DNA from: JAMZMI01 sp039944535
GTDB taxonomy: Bacteria; Bacteroidota; Bacteroidia; Cytophagales; Cyclobacteriaceae
Direction of reading: 5' to 3'
NCBI GenBank assembly: GCA_039944535.1
Contig: JBDUYP010000022.1
Location: 186,001 to 250,000 of the forward strand
Length of the DNA: 64,000 nt
Within the stretch, counting starts at the first letter, position 1, and the number at the start of each line of letters is the position of its first letter. The notes under the pieces were generated by a model, which saw only the letters and a list, made by a program, of their open reading frames with translations, was not told the origin of the DNA and did no database searches. Made by a program: the position numbers and the translations under genes. Of the stretch, positions 44,165-53,457 are shown in pieces.

Positions 44165-44764
44165 TCAGGACTGATTATTATCCAGCTGGATTTCTGCATT
44201 TTGTTCCAGATAGAGCTTTAGGAACTTCAGAGCCTTATTGATCTGGTTCTCTACGGTGCTCTTCGAGATATTGAGATTTTCGGCTATTTCCTGATTACTC
44301 AGTCCTCTTTCGCGGCTTAGTTTGTAGATGTTACGGCGCTTCTCTGGAAGGCTTTCGATAGCCCTGCAGGCTATTTGTTCTAAATCCTGATTGACAATTG
44401 CTGCTTCTGTTTGGTCGGCATGCTCCTTTAGCTGATGCAAATGTTGCGTCAAATAGGCTTGTTCGTTAACCTGCTTTTTGAATTTGTTGAGGATAATATT
44501 CTTGGCAATCAACATGACATAGGCATTGAATGACAGGTCTGGATTGAGGCCTTCGCGCTTCTCCCATATTTTCAAAAACACTTCCTGAACCACCCCTTCG
44601 CAATCCTCTACAGAAAGCTTGTACTTTCGTGAAAAATAGAAAAGTTTGGGCGCAAAAATCACGTACAATTCCTTATATGAATCTTGCCTTCCATTCTGTG
44701 TTTGAGCAACCAAACTCCTGACAATATCTCTGTTATATGAATTCAAAATAGCCCGAATATACAC
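44165..44764 (-). CDS. ECF sigma factor (Bacteroidota FecI-type)
   Basis: 199 residues. Region 2 at about 25-95 (YKELYVIFAPKLFYFSRKY, EGVVQEVFLKIWEKRE, NAYVMLIAKNIILNKFKK) and region 4 at about 130-185 (AIESLPEKRRNIYKLSRERG, NQEIAENLNISKSTVENQI). The only start giving a full region 2 is a GTG at 44764 or a TTG six codons on; there is no ATG before residue 72. Gene order sigma-FecR-(kelch)-SusC-SusD is the standard trans-envelope signalling arrangement and makes control of the region 2 operon likely. Confidence 0.9.
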   Translation of the reverse strand: MYIRAILNSYNRDIVRSLVAQTQNGRQDSYKELYVIFAPKLFYFSRKYKLSVEDCEGVVQEVFLKIWEKREGLNPDLSFNAYVMLIAKNIILNKFKKQVNEQAYLTQHLHQLKEHADQTEAAIVNQDLEQIACRAIESLPEKRRNIYKLSRERGLSNQEIAENLNISKSTVENQINKALKFLKLYLEQNAEIQLDNNQS

Positions 44765-44957
44765 CGCTATTTACGCAAGAAAACAGAACAATCGCAAAAA
44801 TTACGATCAAATTCAGATGGAGAAAAATTCACAAAAATTAGCTTACCAATAATGGTATTACGAGTGTTTCAATCTCTCATCACCTGATTTTTTTATGAAC
44901 CTAAACGATTAAAAATCAAGCATTTAACAAAAGACATAATCTTCAGGAAATTTTATC

Positions 44958-47144
44958 CTAATACTTACGAAATTTCTTAGAAACCAATCTGCCATTTATT
45001 TCGATAGAAATGATATAAATGCCGGTAGGCCAACCACGAACATCAAGTTCTAAGTGCGGTTCATTAGACACATCACCCGCATATAGTTCCTTTCCTTGCA
45101 GGTTTGTAATCCAGATTTTATACTCATGACCATGCATGAAATTTACCTTCAAAAAATCACTCGCTGGGTTTGGAAAAGGGAGCAGCTCAGAACTGGATTC
45201 TGCCTCCTCCACAGCCAGTACGGTTCCATCGAAATATTGACTTGCAAAATCAAACGCCTCAGGCCCGAGTTCAATGCCGATGAGGCGTCCGGGGATGTCA
45301 TCGGCAGGCGGATGAATCCCTCCCCATATTCGAGATAAGCTGCACTGATCAGAAGCATCGCGATAGGTCGCCCATTGCAGTGTAAGGTCAACACTTGGGC
45401 CGTCTTCGAAAACCAAAAACTCATCCTTTGCAGCGTGAAACTCTCCCATGCCTCCCGGAAAAAACGGATCACCAGTCAGCTGTGTCAAAACCTCCGCCGC
45501 AGTACGTGAATACGTGGAATGCCCGGAGATGTAGCCAGCAAATGGCGGGGTGACAAAAGTTGGGCGCTGATAAGGCCACCAGTTTTCCGCCAAAATCCAA
45601 TCTACTCCAGCTTCGTCCCTGTATGGGTCATCTATATAGTCCGGGCCTTTCCATGCCCTGACCTTAATCTTTCCAATATTTTCATTTTCAGAACCTGCAA
45701 GAGGGTCGCCTTCCTCTACTTTCTCAATAAAATCGGCAATCAGACCAATTCCATTTTTATCGTAATTACCGTCCGACTCATTGCTGGACTGTCCCTGATC
45801 AGCCATAAAACGGATAGCAGAAACCGGACGGATATAATCATAATAGCCTTTTATTCCCCATGCTACTATGGCGGCATCATGCATGGCACCCCCAAGCATA
45901 AAATAGGACTTCACATCCCACTCAAGGTCATCGAGTTCTTCTCCTTGTCCTGCAAATTTCTTTTCTAACATTGGATGATCCGAAACATGATTCAGAAGTG
46001 TAAACCAATGTCCGGGAGGAGTTTCTGAATCTGGGCCATCTGCCCAAAATTCAGCCAAAACACGGGCATAGTCACCCCTGGGCACCATTTGCGGCTCGTA
46101 TGGCTCTCCTGTAACCGGGTTTAGGTCATGCCCAGTACTGTTATCACCTCCATTGATTAGATCATAAAACCCGGGATGGTCATCAAACGTCGTAGGGTAG
46201 CTCGTCAAATTACCAATGCTGCCAGGAGAAATGTCCCATAGCACCCCATCGTTGGCATCCAGATGTGCAGACCAGCAGGATACCAAGGAAAAAGACCAGC
46301 GATAGTTATCGGAAGATTTACCTCCATTGATCGTATCCAACAATGGTGGAACACCCGGATCATGATATACCCAATATTCATTACCATCACGCTCATGGAT
46401 GGTGAGATCTTCTTCTGTCAATGAAAAAGGAAGGACTGCACCCCATTCCGGGCCTAAAAAAGGTGATCCTCCTCCAACAATCACATTCCCACTTTGATCA
46501 ATATAAACATCTAAAATGATCGGCTGCCATCTGTTAGGATCTGTAATGTCCGGATTCCCTGGAAAGTCGGGGAGGATAGGCTCGTTTGTGGGCTCATAAA
46601 ATACGTTCTCATATTGCTTCACTTCATTTGAGCCATCTTGAAGTCCATATTCAATGATCCGCTCGGCAATATAATTTCCCAAGGCTCTGGCGTCACCAGA
46701 AGTATAGTCTGAAGAGGTGTAATCAATGTCATAGCCAAAATCTTCCATTAAATCTTCCAAATATTGAAACGTTTCATCCGGATTTGGAGAGTTGGCAAAA
46801 CGATGAGAAAGTAACCTGAACATGCCATAGCTAATAGCCTTGTGTCGATCAGATTCAATGCTCTGACTGCTAAAACCCTGAAAATCAATATAGAAACCAT
46901 GCACTGTTTTACCGAGAAAATATGGTTCCGCTACAGGATCAAACACGGCCCACATATCATACATCAAAGCAGATGAATGAAACAGGTTTCGCGCATGAAC
47001 AGTAGGTCTGGCAAAGTCTAACCGTATAGAATGGAGTAATGCTTCATTCCACTCTCTGGCCACAGAGTACTGGCCAAAAGATGACAAACTCATCAGCAAC
47101 ATAGCAAAGCCCAATACCAATTTTTGAATATTCCTACTTCTCAT
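44958..47144 (-). CDS. T9SS-secreted vanadium haloperoxidase/PAP2-like enzyme
   Basis: 728 residues. Signal peptide to SSFGQ. The body is the all-helical vanadium-dependent haloperoxidase/acid phosphatase fold of the large DUF6851-type group: SIRLDFARPTVHARNLFHSS near the start, KGYYDYIRPVSAIRFMADQ for the Lys/Arg of motif 1, YISGHSTYSRTAAEVL with the His of motif 2 (about 542), and SRIWGGIHPPADD (about 604-616) with Arg and His of motif 3. C-terminal sorting domain from about 654 (LPFPNPASDFLKV, GIYIISIEINGRL). It could oxidise halides with hydrogen peroxide or act as a phosphatase. 18 bases downstream of the FG-GAP gene, so co-transcribed. Confidence 0.85.
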   Translation of the reverse strand: MRSRNIQKLVLGFAMLLMSLSSFGQYSVAREWNEALLHSIRLDFARPTVHARNLFHSSALMYDMWAVFDPVAEPYFLGKTVHGFYIDFQGFSSQSIESDRHKAISYGMFRLLSHRFANSPNPDETFQYLEDLMEDFGYDIDYTSSDYTSGDARALGNYIAERIIEYGLQDGSNEVKQYENVFYEPTNEPILPDFPGNPDITDPNRWQPIILDVYIDQSGNVIVGGGSPFLGPEWGAVLPFSLTEEDLTIHERDGNEYWVYHDPGVPPLLDTINGGKSSDNYRWSFSLVSCWSAHLDANDGVLWDISPGSIGNLTSYPTTFDDHPGFYDLINGGDNSTGHDLNPVTGEPYEPQMVPRGDYARVLAEFWADGPDSETPPGHWFTLLNHVSDHPMLEKKFAGQGEELDDLEWDVKSYFMLGGAMHDAAIVAWGIKGYYDYIRPVSAIRFMADQGQSSNESDGNYDKNGIGLIADFIEKVEEGDPLAGSENENIGKIKVRAWKGPDYIDDPYRDEAGVDWILAENWWPYQRPTFVTPPFAGYISGHSTYSRTAAEVLTQLTGDPFFPGGMGEFHAAKDEFLVFEDGPSVDLTLQWATYRDASDQCSLSRIWGGIHPPADDIPGRLIGIELGPEAFDFASQYFDGTVLAVEEAESSSELLPFPNPASDFLKVNFMHGHEYKIWITNLQGKELYAGDVSNEPHLELDVRGWPTGIYIISIEINGRLVSKKFRKY

Positions 47145-47162
47145 AATTCAATAGATATTACA

Positions 47163-49136
47163 TCAATTAACAATTATCCTGGATGCCCGCACAACATCAA
47201 AATCACGATTTAAAACACTCACTATGTAAATCCCTTTCGCCAGACCGGATTTATCAAAACCTGTTATTGATTCGTGCAACTGATTCTTAAGGATGGTTTT
47301 TCCTTGCATATTGGTAACCAATACAAAGGCGCCAGCATCTACCAGTTCTTGCGGCAGACGTATGATCCAATCATTCTTTACTACCGTGGGATAAATCCAG
47401 GTTAGTGTTGTCTCAGATTCTGAAAGGATCACCTCATAATCGCACTCGCCCGGCTCGTTGGCTAGTGAGTCGTAGTTCAGGGCTGTTTGATCCATACATC
47501 CCACTACAGTAGTGAAGCAGCCAAAATCCAGATTGGCTTCAGGGTTATAATTATCAGCTTCGGCATCCAAACATCCTAGTATGTAAATCCCAGTTTTCTC
47601 GATTATCTGGTAATTGAAATTGACCTCCAATTTCTCATAGGTTTCAGTGAACCCTCCAGGCCAAATGATCTGAACAGAATCAATCACCTCGACCGCACCG
47701 AGTCCAAAATGCACAAAATCGGAATTGAGGGATGAGCAACTAGAACCACCCTGTACCTCGGCTATTCTAACTGAATCACCTACGAATAATTTCACCTTGG
47801 CACCATATGCATCGCGGTTTGATATAGTACCTTCCAGTTTCATTTTAAACCAGTTTCCCTGAGACATCCGGTTCTCATAAAAGAGCATGTTTCCTTCTGT
47901 AGTGTTGGATGATTGCACCAGGTTCAACACTGCTATGTCCATATCGCCATCATTGTCATAATCCGACAGAGCCAAGCCTCGCGATACGGTCTCACTATTG
48001 AAACCATATCGTGAACTGACATCATCAAAGTGTACCCCGTCAAGGTTCTTATAAAATTTATTAGGATCCAGTTTGTTAACACTTAGAAAATCAGCACTCG
48101 AGATGTAGCCATTTGCGAGTAAAATATCCTCCAACCCATCATGGTCAATATCCACCATCTCCACACCCCATGTCGCGCTGAATAATTCTCCGGCGTAAGC
48201 ACTTGCCGTACCTGACTCATCAGTCACATCGACAAAATGATTTTGCGACTCTTGCAATAGAAGAGCGTTTGTACCAATGCTCGTAGTATAATAATCCAGC
48301 AATCCGTCATTATTAATATCACCACCGGCCACACCCATACCATACAGCTCGACCCCCAGCCCGTTATTTTGGCCAACTTCTGTGAAGTTTTGCTCCGGGT
48401 AGTGATTGATCAAAGCCGCACTCGGTAAAACCTCCTGCCCAAAATCATTGGCCACATACAAATCCGGGATATCATCACCATTGATATCTGTAGAGACCGC
48501 CGCAACACCACAGCCAACATCGGCCACACCATATTCCTCAGACATCTCGGTAAAAGTCAGGTCTCCATTGTTTACGTAAAGTTGGTTGGCATAGCAGATA
48601 TGCTCAAACCCCGGCCTTATTTCATCAACATAATTGACGATATACATATCAAGTAAACCATCCAGATTGACATCCAAAAAAATAGATGCCAGAGAATACC
48701 TTTGACTACCAAAACCAGCGGAAATAGAGATGTCGGTAAAAGTGCCGTCACCATTATTCAGATATAAGTAGTTAGCGTGACGATCATCGGTTACAATGAG
48801 CAATTCCTTAAAACCATCATTATTGATATCTCCTGCATTTATTCCGAGGGTTCGTTGACGTGCAGGATGATCTAATCCACATTTTTCGGTAACATCCTCG
48901 AATCGACCGTTTCCCAAATTCCGATAAAGTTTGTCACCATTGGTGATTCCTGAAACAGCCAAGTCATCAAATCCATCTCGGTCAAAATCGAAAAAAGCTA
49001 TACCTCCTCCCATATAGTCCGCAGAAAACGCCACATGCTTGAGACCAAGCTCGTCTGCTTTTTCCACGAGAGTTTGGGCAGTTAGCTCATTTTGGCATAA
49101 ACTGAACAAAATGAAAATGATTGCAATAAACCTCAT
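47163..49136 (-). CDS. T9SS-secreted FG-GAP/VCBS and ASPIC-UnbV (CRTAC1-like) protein
   Basis: 657 residues from the ATG at 49136, which starts the signal peptide MRFIAIIFILFSLCQNELTAQ; the frame extends to 49259 without sign of coding. At least six FG-GAP/VCBS propeller repeats with calcium loops such as DFDRDGFDDLAVSG, DINNDGFKELLI, DVNLDGLLDMYI, DINGDDIPDLYVAND, DIDHDGLEDILLANG and DYDNDGDMDIAVLN. An ASPIC/UnbV domain (VQGGSSCSSLNSDFVHFGLG, IIWPGG) at about 460-530, a Cys-rich segment (GCLDAEADNYNPEANLDFGC) and a weak T9SS sorting domain (LVTNMQGKTIL, GLAKGIYIVSV). Probably a secreted binding or adhesive protein acting with the haloperoxidase-like enzyme. Confidence 0.85.
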   Translation of the reverse strand: MRFIAIIFILFSLCQNELTAQTLVEKADELGLKHVAFSADYMGGGIAFFDFDRDGFDDLAVSGITNGDKLYRNLGNGRFEDVTEKCGLDHPARQRTLGINAGDINNDGFKELLIVTDDRHANYLYLNNGDGTFTDISISAGFGSQRYSLASIFLDVNLDGLLDMYIVNYVDEIRPGFEHICYANQLYVNNGDLTFTEMSEEYGVADVGCGVAAVSTDINGDDIPDLYVANDFGQEVLPSAALINHYPEQNFTEVGQNNGLGVELYGMGVAGGDINNDGLLDYYTTSIGTNALLLQESQNHFVDVTDESGTASAYAGELFSATWGVEMVDIDHDGLEDILLANGYISSADFLSVNKLDPNKFYKNLDGVHFDDVSSRYGFNSETVSRGLALSDYDNDGDMDIAVLNLVQSSNTTEGNMLFYENRMSQGNWFKMKLEGTISNRDAYGAKVKLFVGDSVRIAEVQGGSSCSSLNSDFVHFGLGAVEVIDSVQIIWPGGFTETYEKLEVNFNYQIIEKTGIYILGCLDAEADNYNPEANLDFGCFTTVVGCMDQTALNYDSLANEPGECDYEVILSESETTLTWIYPTVVKNDWIIRLPQELVDAGAFVLVTNMQGKTILKNQLHESITGFDKSGLAKGIYIVSVLNRDFDVVRASRIIVN

Positions 49137-49282
49137 TGACTGAATTTTGAATAATTCAAACTTAACAGGGGTACAATTTCCGCAAATAAAGGAAACACTC
49201 AAAGACATGAGTGCATTTATCCTCTCACCTTTAGAATACAACCCCACTGACGCCTGCACCTATCTTGAGAGGGCTCAAAACT

Positions 49283-49318
49283 AAAAAACCACTCCCTACT
49301 AAGTGCGAAGGAGTGATT
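49283..49318 (-). terminator. Rho-independent terminator of the arabinose operon
   Basis: Minus-strand AATCACTCC pairs with GGAGTGGTT (one G-U pair, 14-base loop) and is followed by a T run (plus-strand A tract 49283-49288), 35 bases after the symporter stop. Confidence 0.75.
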
Positions 49319-49352
49319 TAAAAAAATGATAATGACTTTACGTAAATAATAA

Positions 49353-51191
49353 TTACATCCAAAAGGCGGCATACAGAATGACAACAATTGCTATAATGCC
49401 AATAGCCCCGACATTGAAAACAACATCTGTTTTGAAAAGCGTTGGCTGAACAGAAATGGCTTTAGCATCTTGAACATCCATTTTGGCGTTGGTATAAACA
49501 ACCATCCCCAACATCAAAAACAAAGTACTAATAACGAAAATCGCTTCGTAACCAAGGTGCTCAAGCGGCGTGGTTAGAAATATTCCACTAACCATGGCAA
49601 CCAAGCCTATTGCCATCAAAACATAACTGGCATTGACTAGTTTTTTCTGCACTGACCCTTCAGGAACAGTGGCACTGACTTTTGCTCCTCTATCAAAGAA
49701 ACTAATACCTGATGCCACCGCGCATAAAATCATAAATACATATCCCATTCTCAATATAAATGGTATATCCGGCGTGACAATATAGAAGAATATCCCCGTT
49801 GGTAAAGTAAGGATAGCCGTCCATAAAGCTGCCTTATTCGTAATCTGTTTCCAGAAAAGGCCAAGCCCAAACACCACTACGACACCAGGGTAAACAAACC
49901 CTGTCACCATCTGAATATATTGGAATACCTGATCAAGTGTTTTCAAAGAAGGCGCGACTATAATGGCAATAACCATCGCGGAAACGGCCATCAAACGACC
50001 TGTTTTGATCAACTGCTTATCAGTTGCATCTGGCTTAATATATGCCTTAAATATATCCATGGTAAAGACCGTAGAGGTACTATTGATCATTGATGCCAAT
50101 GAAGAAACAACCGCAGCAACCAATGCCGCGAAAGCGAGACCTCTTACCCCAACAGGCACAAAATTTTGTAGCAACCATGGATAAGCTTCATCCGATTTTC
50201 CTATCGTCCCAACAGTCCTTGCCGCTAACTCAGGATCATTTGTAATCACATAAGCTGTGATACCCGGAATTACTACCAACAAAGGAATTATGATTTTCAA
50301 GTAACCGGCGAAAATCAAACCTCTTTTCGCCTCCTGAAGAGTTTTAGCTGCCAAACCCTTCTGAATAATGTATTGATTGAACCCCCAATAACCCAGGTTT
50401 ATCAACCACATTGAACCCAATAGTACTGCCAGCCCGGGAAGATCTCCAAATGCATCTTTCATACCACCTGTACCGTCAGGAACCTCTTTGGTTCCCTTGG
50501 CAATGATCATAGAAAAGTGATCTCTGGCTCCTTCATAAATATGTCCAAAACCAGCGACAATGCTACCATTACCCACAACATCCAAGGCTATGAACGTAGT
50601 AACCAAACCTCCCCCTACAAGGAAGACAACTTGAATCACATCCGTCCAGGCGACAGAAGATAATCCGCCATAAATGGAGTAAATCCCAGAGAAAACAAGC
50701 AGTCCTATGATACCATAAATCAATGGAACTCCCATAATCTTCTCCATTGCAAGAGCACCCAGATAACTAACGGAGGTCAGGTTTACAAAAATGTAAACCA
50801 AAATCCAGAACCCTGCGAAAAGTGACCCTACCAACTTACTGAACCGTTCATTCACAAACTGTGGCATGGTATATATTTTCTTTTCAAGGAAAATCGGAAG
50901 AAAATACTTAGCTACCAATATCAGGGCTATGGCTGCAATCCACTCGTAAGCTGCAATACCCAAGCCAAGTGCGTATCCAGAACCAGACATGGCTATGAAA
51001 TGCTCAGCAGAAATATTGGCCGCAATCAATGAAGCTCCAATGGCCCACCATGTAAGTGAATTACTAGCGAGAAAATAGTCGTTGGCAGTTTTTTCGTGCC
51101 CCTTTTTATCTCTTGAGACATATAGCCCCATGAATAAAACAGCCACACAGTAAGTGCCAAAAACGATATAATCAAGTGTTGAGAATCCCAT
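49353..51191 (-). CDS. SSS-family sodium/sugar symporter (arabinose locus)
   Basis: 612 residues, about 14 helices, SGLT-like. Typical stretches: TANDYFLASNSLTWWAIGAS, AANISAEHFIAMSGSGYALG (helix 1/2 with sodium-site Ser), YSIYGGLSSVAWTDVIQV in helix 6 and NSTSTVFTMDIFKAY in helix 9. Last gene of araB-araD-araA-symporter, 58 bases after araA and before a terminator. It most likely imports L-arabinose, as the symporters of Bacteroidota ara operons do. Longer than and clearly different from the symporter at 25471. Confidence 0.9.
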   Translation of the reverse strand: MGFSTLDYIVFGTYCVAVLFMGLYVSRDKKGHEKTANDYFLASNSLTWWAIGASLIAANISAEHFIAMSGSGYALGLGIAAYEWIAAIALILVAKYFLPIFLEKKIYTMPQFVNERFSKLVGSLFAGFWILVYIFVNLTSVSYLGALAMEKIMGVPLIYGIIGLLVFSGIYSIYGGLSSVAWTDVIQVVFLVGGGLVTTFIALDVVGNGSIVAGFGHIYEGARDHFSMIIAKGTKEVPDGTGGMKDAFGDLPGLAVLLGSMWLINLGYWGFNQYIIQKGLAAKTLQEAKRGLIFAGYLKIIIPLLVVIPGITAYVITNDPELAARTVGTIGKSDEAYPWLLQNFVPVGVRGLAFAALVAAVVSSLASMINSTSTVFTMDIFKAYIKPDATDKQLIKTGRLMAVSAMVIAIIVAPSLKTLDQVFQYIQMVTGFVYPGVVVVFGLGLFWKQITNKAALWTAILTLPTGIFFYIVTPDIPFILRMGYVFMILCAVASGISFFDRGAKVSATVPEGSVQKKLVNASYVLMAIGLVAMVSGIFLTTPLEHLGYEAIFVISTLFLMLGMVVYTNAKMDVQDAKAISVQPTLFKTDVVFNVGAIGIIAIVVILYAAFWM

Positions 51192-51249
51192 GATCGATAT
51201 TTAGGTTATATAAAGAGTGATAAGTTGTTGTCAATCTAAAGTCGGTATT

Positions 51250-52740
51250 TCAAAACAGGTGATAATAAACCTCATTCCAATTCAACATATTTTTAAAATC
51301 CCTAATTCTAGTATCATTATCTATCACAGCCAGTTCTATATCAGCCATATCGGCAAAATCTTCCATAAACTGAGTAGTCACTGGCTTACTGAATACAGTG
51401 TGATGTGCTCCACCAGCCAAGACCCATGCTTGAGCAGCAGTTTGTAAGTCAGGTTTAGAATCCCAAAGTACCCTGGCGACAGGAAGTTTTGGTAAGTCAT
51501 TTTCAGGCTCTACTGCATTCACTTCATTCACAAGTAATCTGAATCTGTTTCCCATGTCCATCATAGCCACATTGATAGCAGGGCCGGCATTTACGTCAAA
51601 TACCAAACGGGCAGGATCATCCTTACCACCAATTCCCAAAGGATGCACTTCACATCTGACAGAGCCCGAGGCAATAGAAGGACAAATCTCCAACATATGC
51701 GAACCAAGCACTCTTGACCTACCTACACTTCTAAAATCATAAGTGTAATCTTCCATGAAAGATGTACCTCCCTTAAGGCCCTGAGCCATTACTTTCAAGG
51801 CATAAGTCAAGGCTGACGTTTTCCAATCGCCTTCTCCTCCAAAACCATAACCATCAGCCATCAAACGCTGAGTAGCGATCCCGGGCAGTTGCTTCATACC
51901 ATGAAGATCTTCGAAAGTATCCGTGTAAGCACCGAAACCGCCTTCCTCCAAGAATGCTCTCATTCCCAATTCGATTTTGGCGGCATCAAATAAATGCTGT
52001 CCGGCAAGAACATCAGCGGCAATCTTATATTGATCGGAATATATGCTCAATTGCTTTTTCACTTGCTCATCAGTCACCTGATTGACGAAAGCCACCACAT
52101 CTCCTATGCCATAGGTATTCACCTCAAAACCAAACTTCATTTGCGCTTCTACCTTGTCTCCTTCGGTTACCGCAACCTGACGCATGTTGTCTCCAATACG
52201 GGCAAGTTTTAGATTCTGAAGTGCATGCCATCCAGCAGCAACTCTGGTCCAATTGCCCAATGCCAGTCTTGCAGACTCTTCTTTCCAGTGACCTACCACC
52301 ACTTTGCGCTTCTTTCTCAAACGGCTAACCATGAAACCAAACTCACGACCGCCATGGGCTGACTGATTTTCGTTCATAAAGTCCATATCGATATCACTCC
52401 ATGGAATTTCGTCATTGTATTGAGTATGGAAATGGGCCATTGGCTTACGCAAAACCTGAAGACCCTTGATCCACATTTTTGCCGGGGAGAATGTGTGCAT
52501 CCACGTCACCAAACCAATACAGTTGGTAGCAGTATTTGCCTGCTCGCAAACTTTGTATATATCATCAGGAGTAGTTACTACTCCTTTGTATTTTACCTGC
52601 ACGGGTATGTTATCACTAGCATCAAGTGCCTTTGTGATTTCTTCCGAATGCCTCGCTACATTTTTCAGCGTCTCTTCGCCGTATAGATGTTGGCTGCCAG
52701 TTACAAACCAAACTTCCAATTCACTTAAGTTATACTTCAT
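51250..52740 (-). CDS. araA: L-arabinose isomerase
   Basis: 496 residues (family about 500). Converts L-arabinose to L-ribulose in the cytoplasm, with Mn. Start: LEVWFVTGSQHLYGEETL, a family hallmark. Catalytic and metal region: FLEEGGFGAYTDTFEDLHGM and GYGFGGEGDWKTSAL with the two Glu, later HMLEICPSI and a C-terminal WVLAGGAHHTVFS with His ligands. Second structural step of the ara operon, 12 bases after araD. Confidence 0.97.
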   Translation of the reverse strand: MKYNLSELEVWFVTGSQHLYGEETLKNVARHSEEITKALDASDNIPVQVKYKGVVTTPDDIYKVCEQANTATNCIGLVTWMHTFSPAKMWIKGLQVLRKPMAHFHTQYNDEIPWSDIDMDFMNENQSAHGGREFGFMVSRLRKKRKVVVGHWKEESARLALGNWTRVAAGWHALQNLKLARIGDNMRQVAVTEGDKVEAQMKFGFEVNTYGIGDVVAFVNQVTDEQVKKQLSIYSDQYKIAADVLAGQHLFDAAKIELGMRAFLEEGGFGAYTDTFEDLHGMKQLPGIATQRLMADGYGFGGEGDWKTSALTYALKVMAQGLKGGTSFMEDYTYDFRSVGRSRVLGSHMLEICPSIASGSVRCEVHPLGIGGKDDPARLVFDVNAGPAINVAMMDMGNRFRLLVNEVNAVEPENDLPKLPVARVLWDSKPDLQTAAQAWVLAGGAHHTVFSKPVTTQFMEDFADMADIELAVIDNDTRIRDFKNMLNWNEVYYHLF

Positions 52741-52752
52741 CTCTTACTATCA

Positions 52753-53451
52753 TTATTGCCCGTAATAGGCGTCTTTTCCGTGCTTTCTTTCCCAATGTTT
52801 GTTGATCAATGCCTCCTTCAAGCGAGGAGCCTTAGGATTGATCTGTCTTGTCAAATAAGCCATTCTAGCCAGTTCTTCAAGAAGCTTGCTGTTGAATACC
52901 GATTTAGCAGCCGTCTTCCCCCAAGTAAAAGGGCCATGATTGCCAAGCAATACCATTTCAACTTCTTTATATGAAATCCCTTTGTCCTTGAAGCAGTCAA
53001 TGATTTGCTGACCAGTGGTGTGCTCGTAGTTTCCCTTTATGAGTTCGTCACTCATTGGAGGAGCGCAAGGAATGTCGGTAGTCAGGTAGTCTGCATGGGT
53101 TGTTCCGAAAATAGGAATGTCCATTTGCGCCTGTGCCCATGACACAGAGTAAGTAGCATGGGTATGACTGATACCTCCAACTTCTTCCCATTCCTTATAA
53201 AGAAAAGCATGGGTTTTTGTATCCGAAGATGGGCGCATAGTGCCTTCAATAATGTTATTATCAAAGTCCACAATGACGATATCTTCTGGCTTCAAAACAC
53301 TGTAATCAACCCCACTTGGTTTGATGGCAAAAACACCTTCTTTTCTGTCCACCGCACTTACATTGCCAAAGGTGAATATGACCAAACCATACTCAGGAAG
53401 CTGCATGTTAGCTTCGTAGCATTCTCTCTTTAGTTCCTTAAACTTTGGCAT
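52753..53451 (-). CDS. araD: L-ribulose-5-phosphate 4-epimerase
   Basis: 232 residues (E. coli 231). Converts L-ribulose-5-phosphate to D-xylulose-5-phosphate, with Zn. Seen: FTFGNVSAVDR, VAIKPSGVDY-like segment FAIKPSGVDYSVLKPEDIVI, RPSSDTKTH, ISHTHATYSVSWAQA with the HxH zinc ligands, GTTHADY, and LLGNHGPFTWGKTAAKSV. Six bases separate it from araB. Confidence 0.97.
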   Translation of the reverse strand: MPKFKELKRECYEANMQLPEYGLVIFTFGNVSAVDRKEGVFAIKPSGVDYSVLKPEDIVIVDFDNNIIEGTMRPSSDTKTHAFLYKEWEEVGGISHTHATYSVSWAQAQMDIPIFGTTHADYLTTDIPCAPPMSDELIKGNYEHTTGQQIIDCFKDKGISYKEVEMVLLGNHGPFTWGKTAAKSVFNSKLLEELARMAYLTRQINPKAPRLKEALINKHWERKHGKDAYYGQ

Positions 53452-53457
53452 CAGTTT

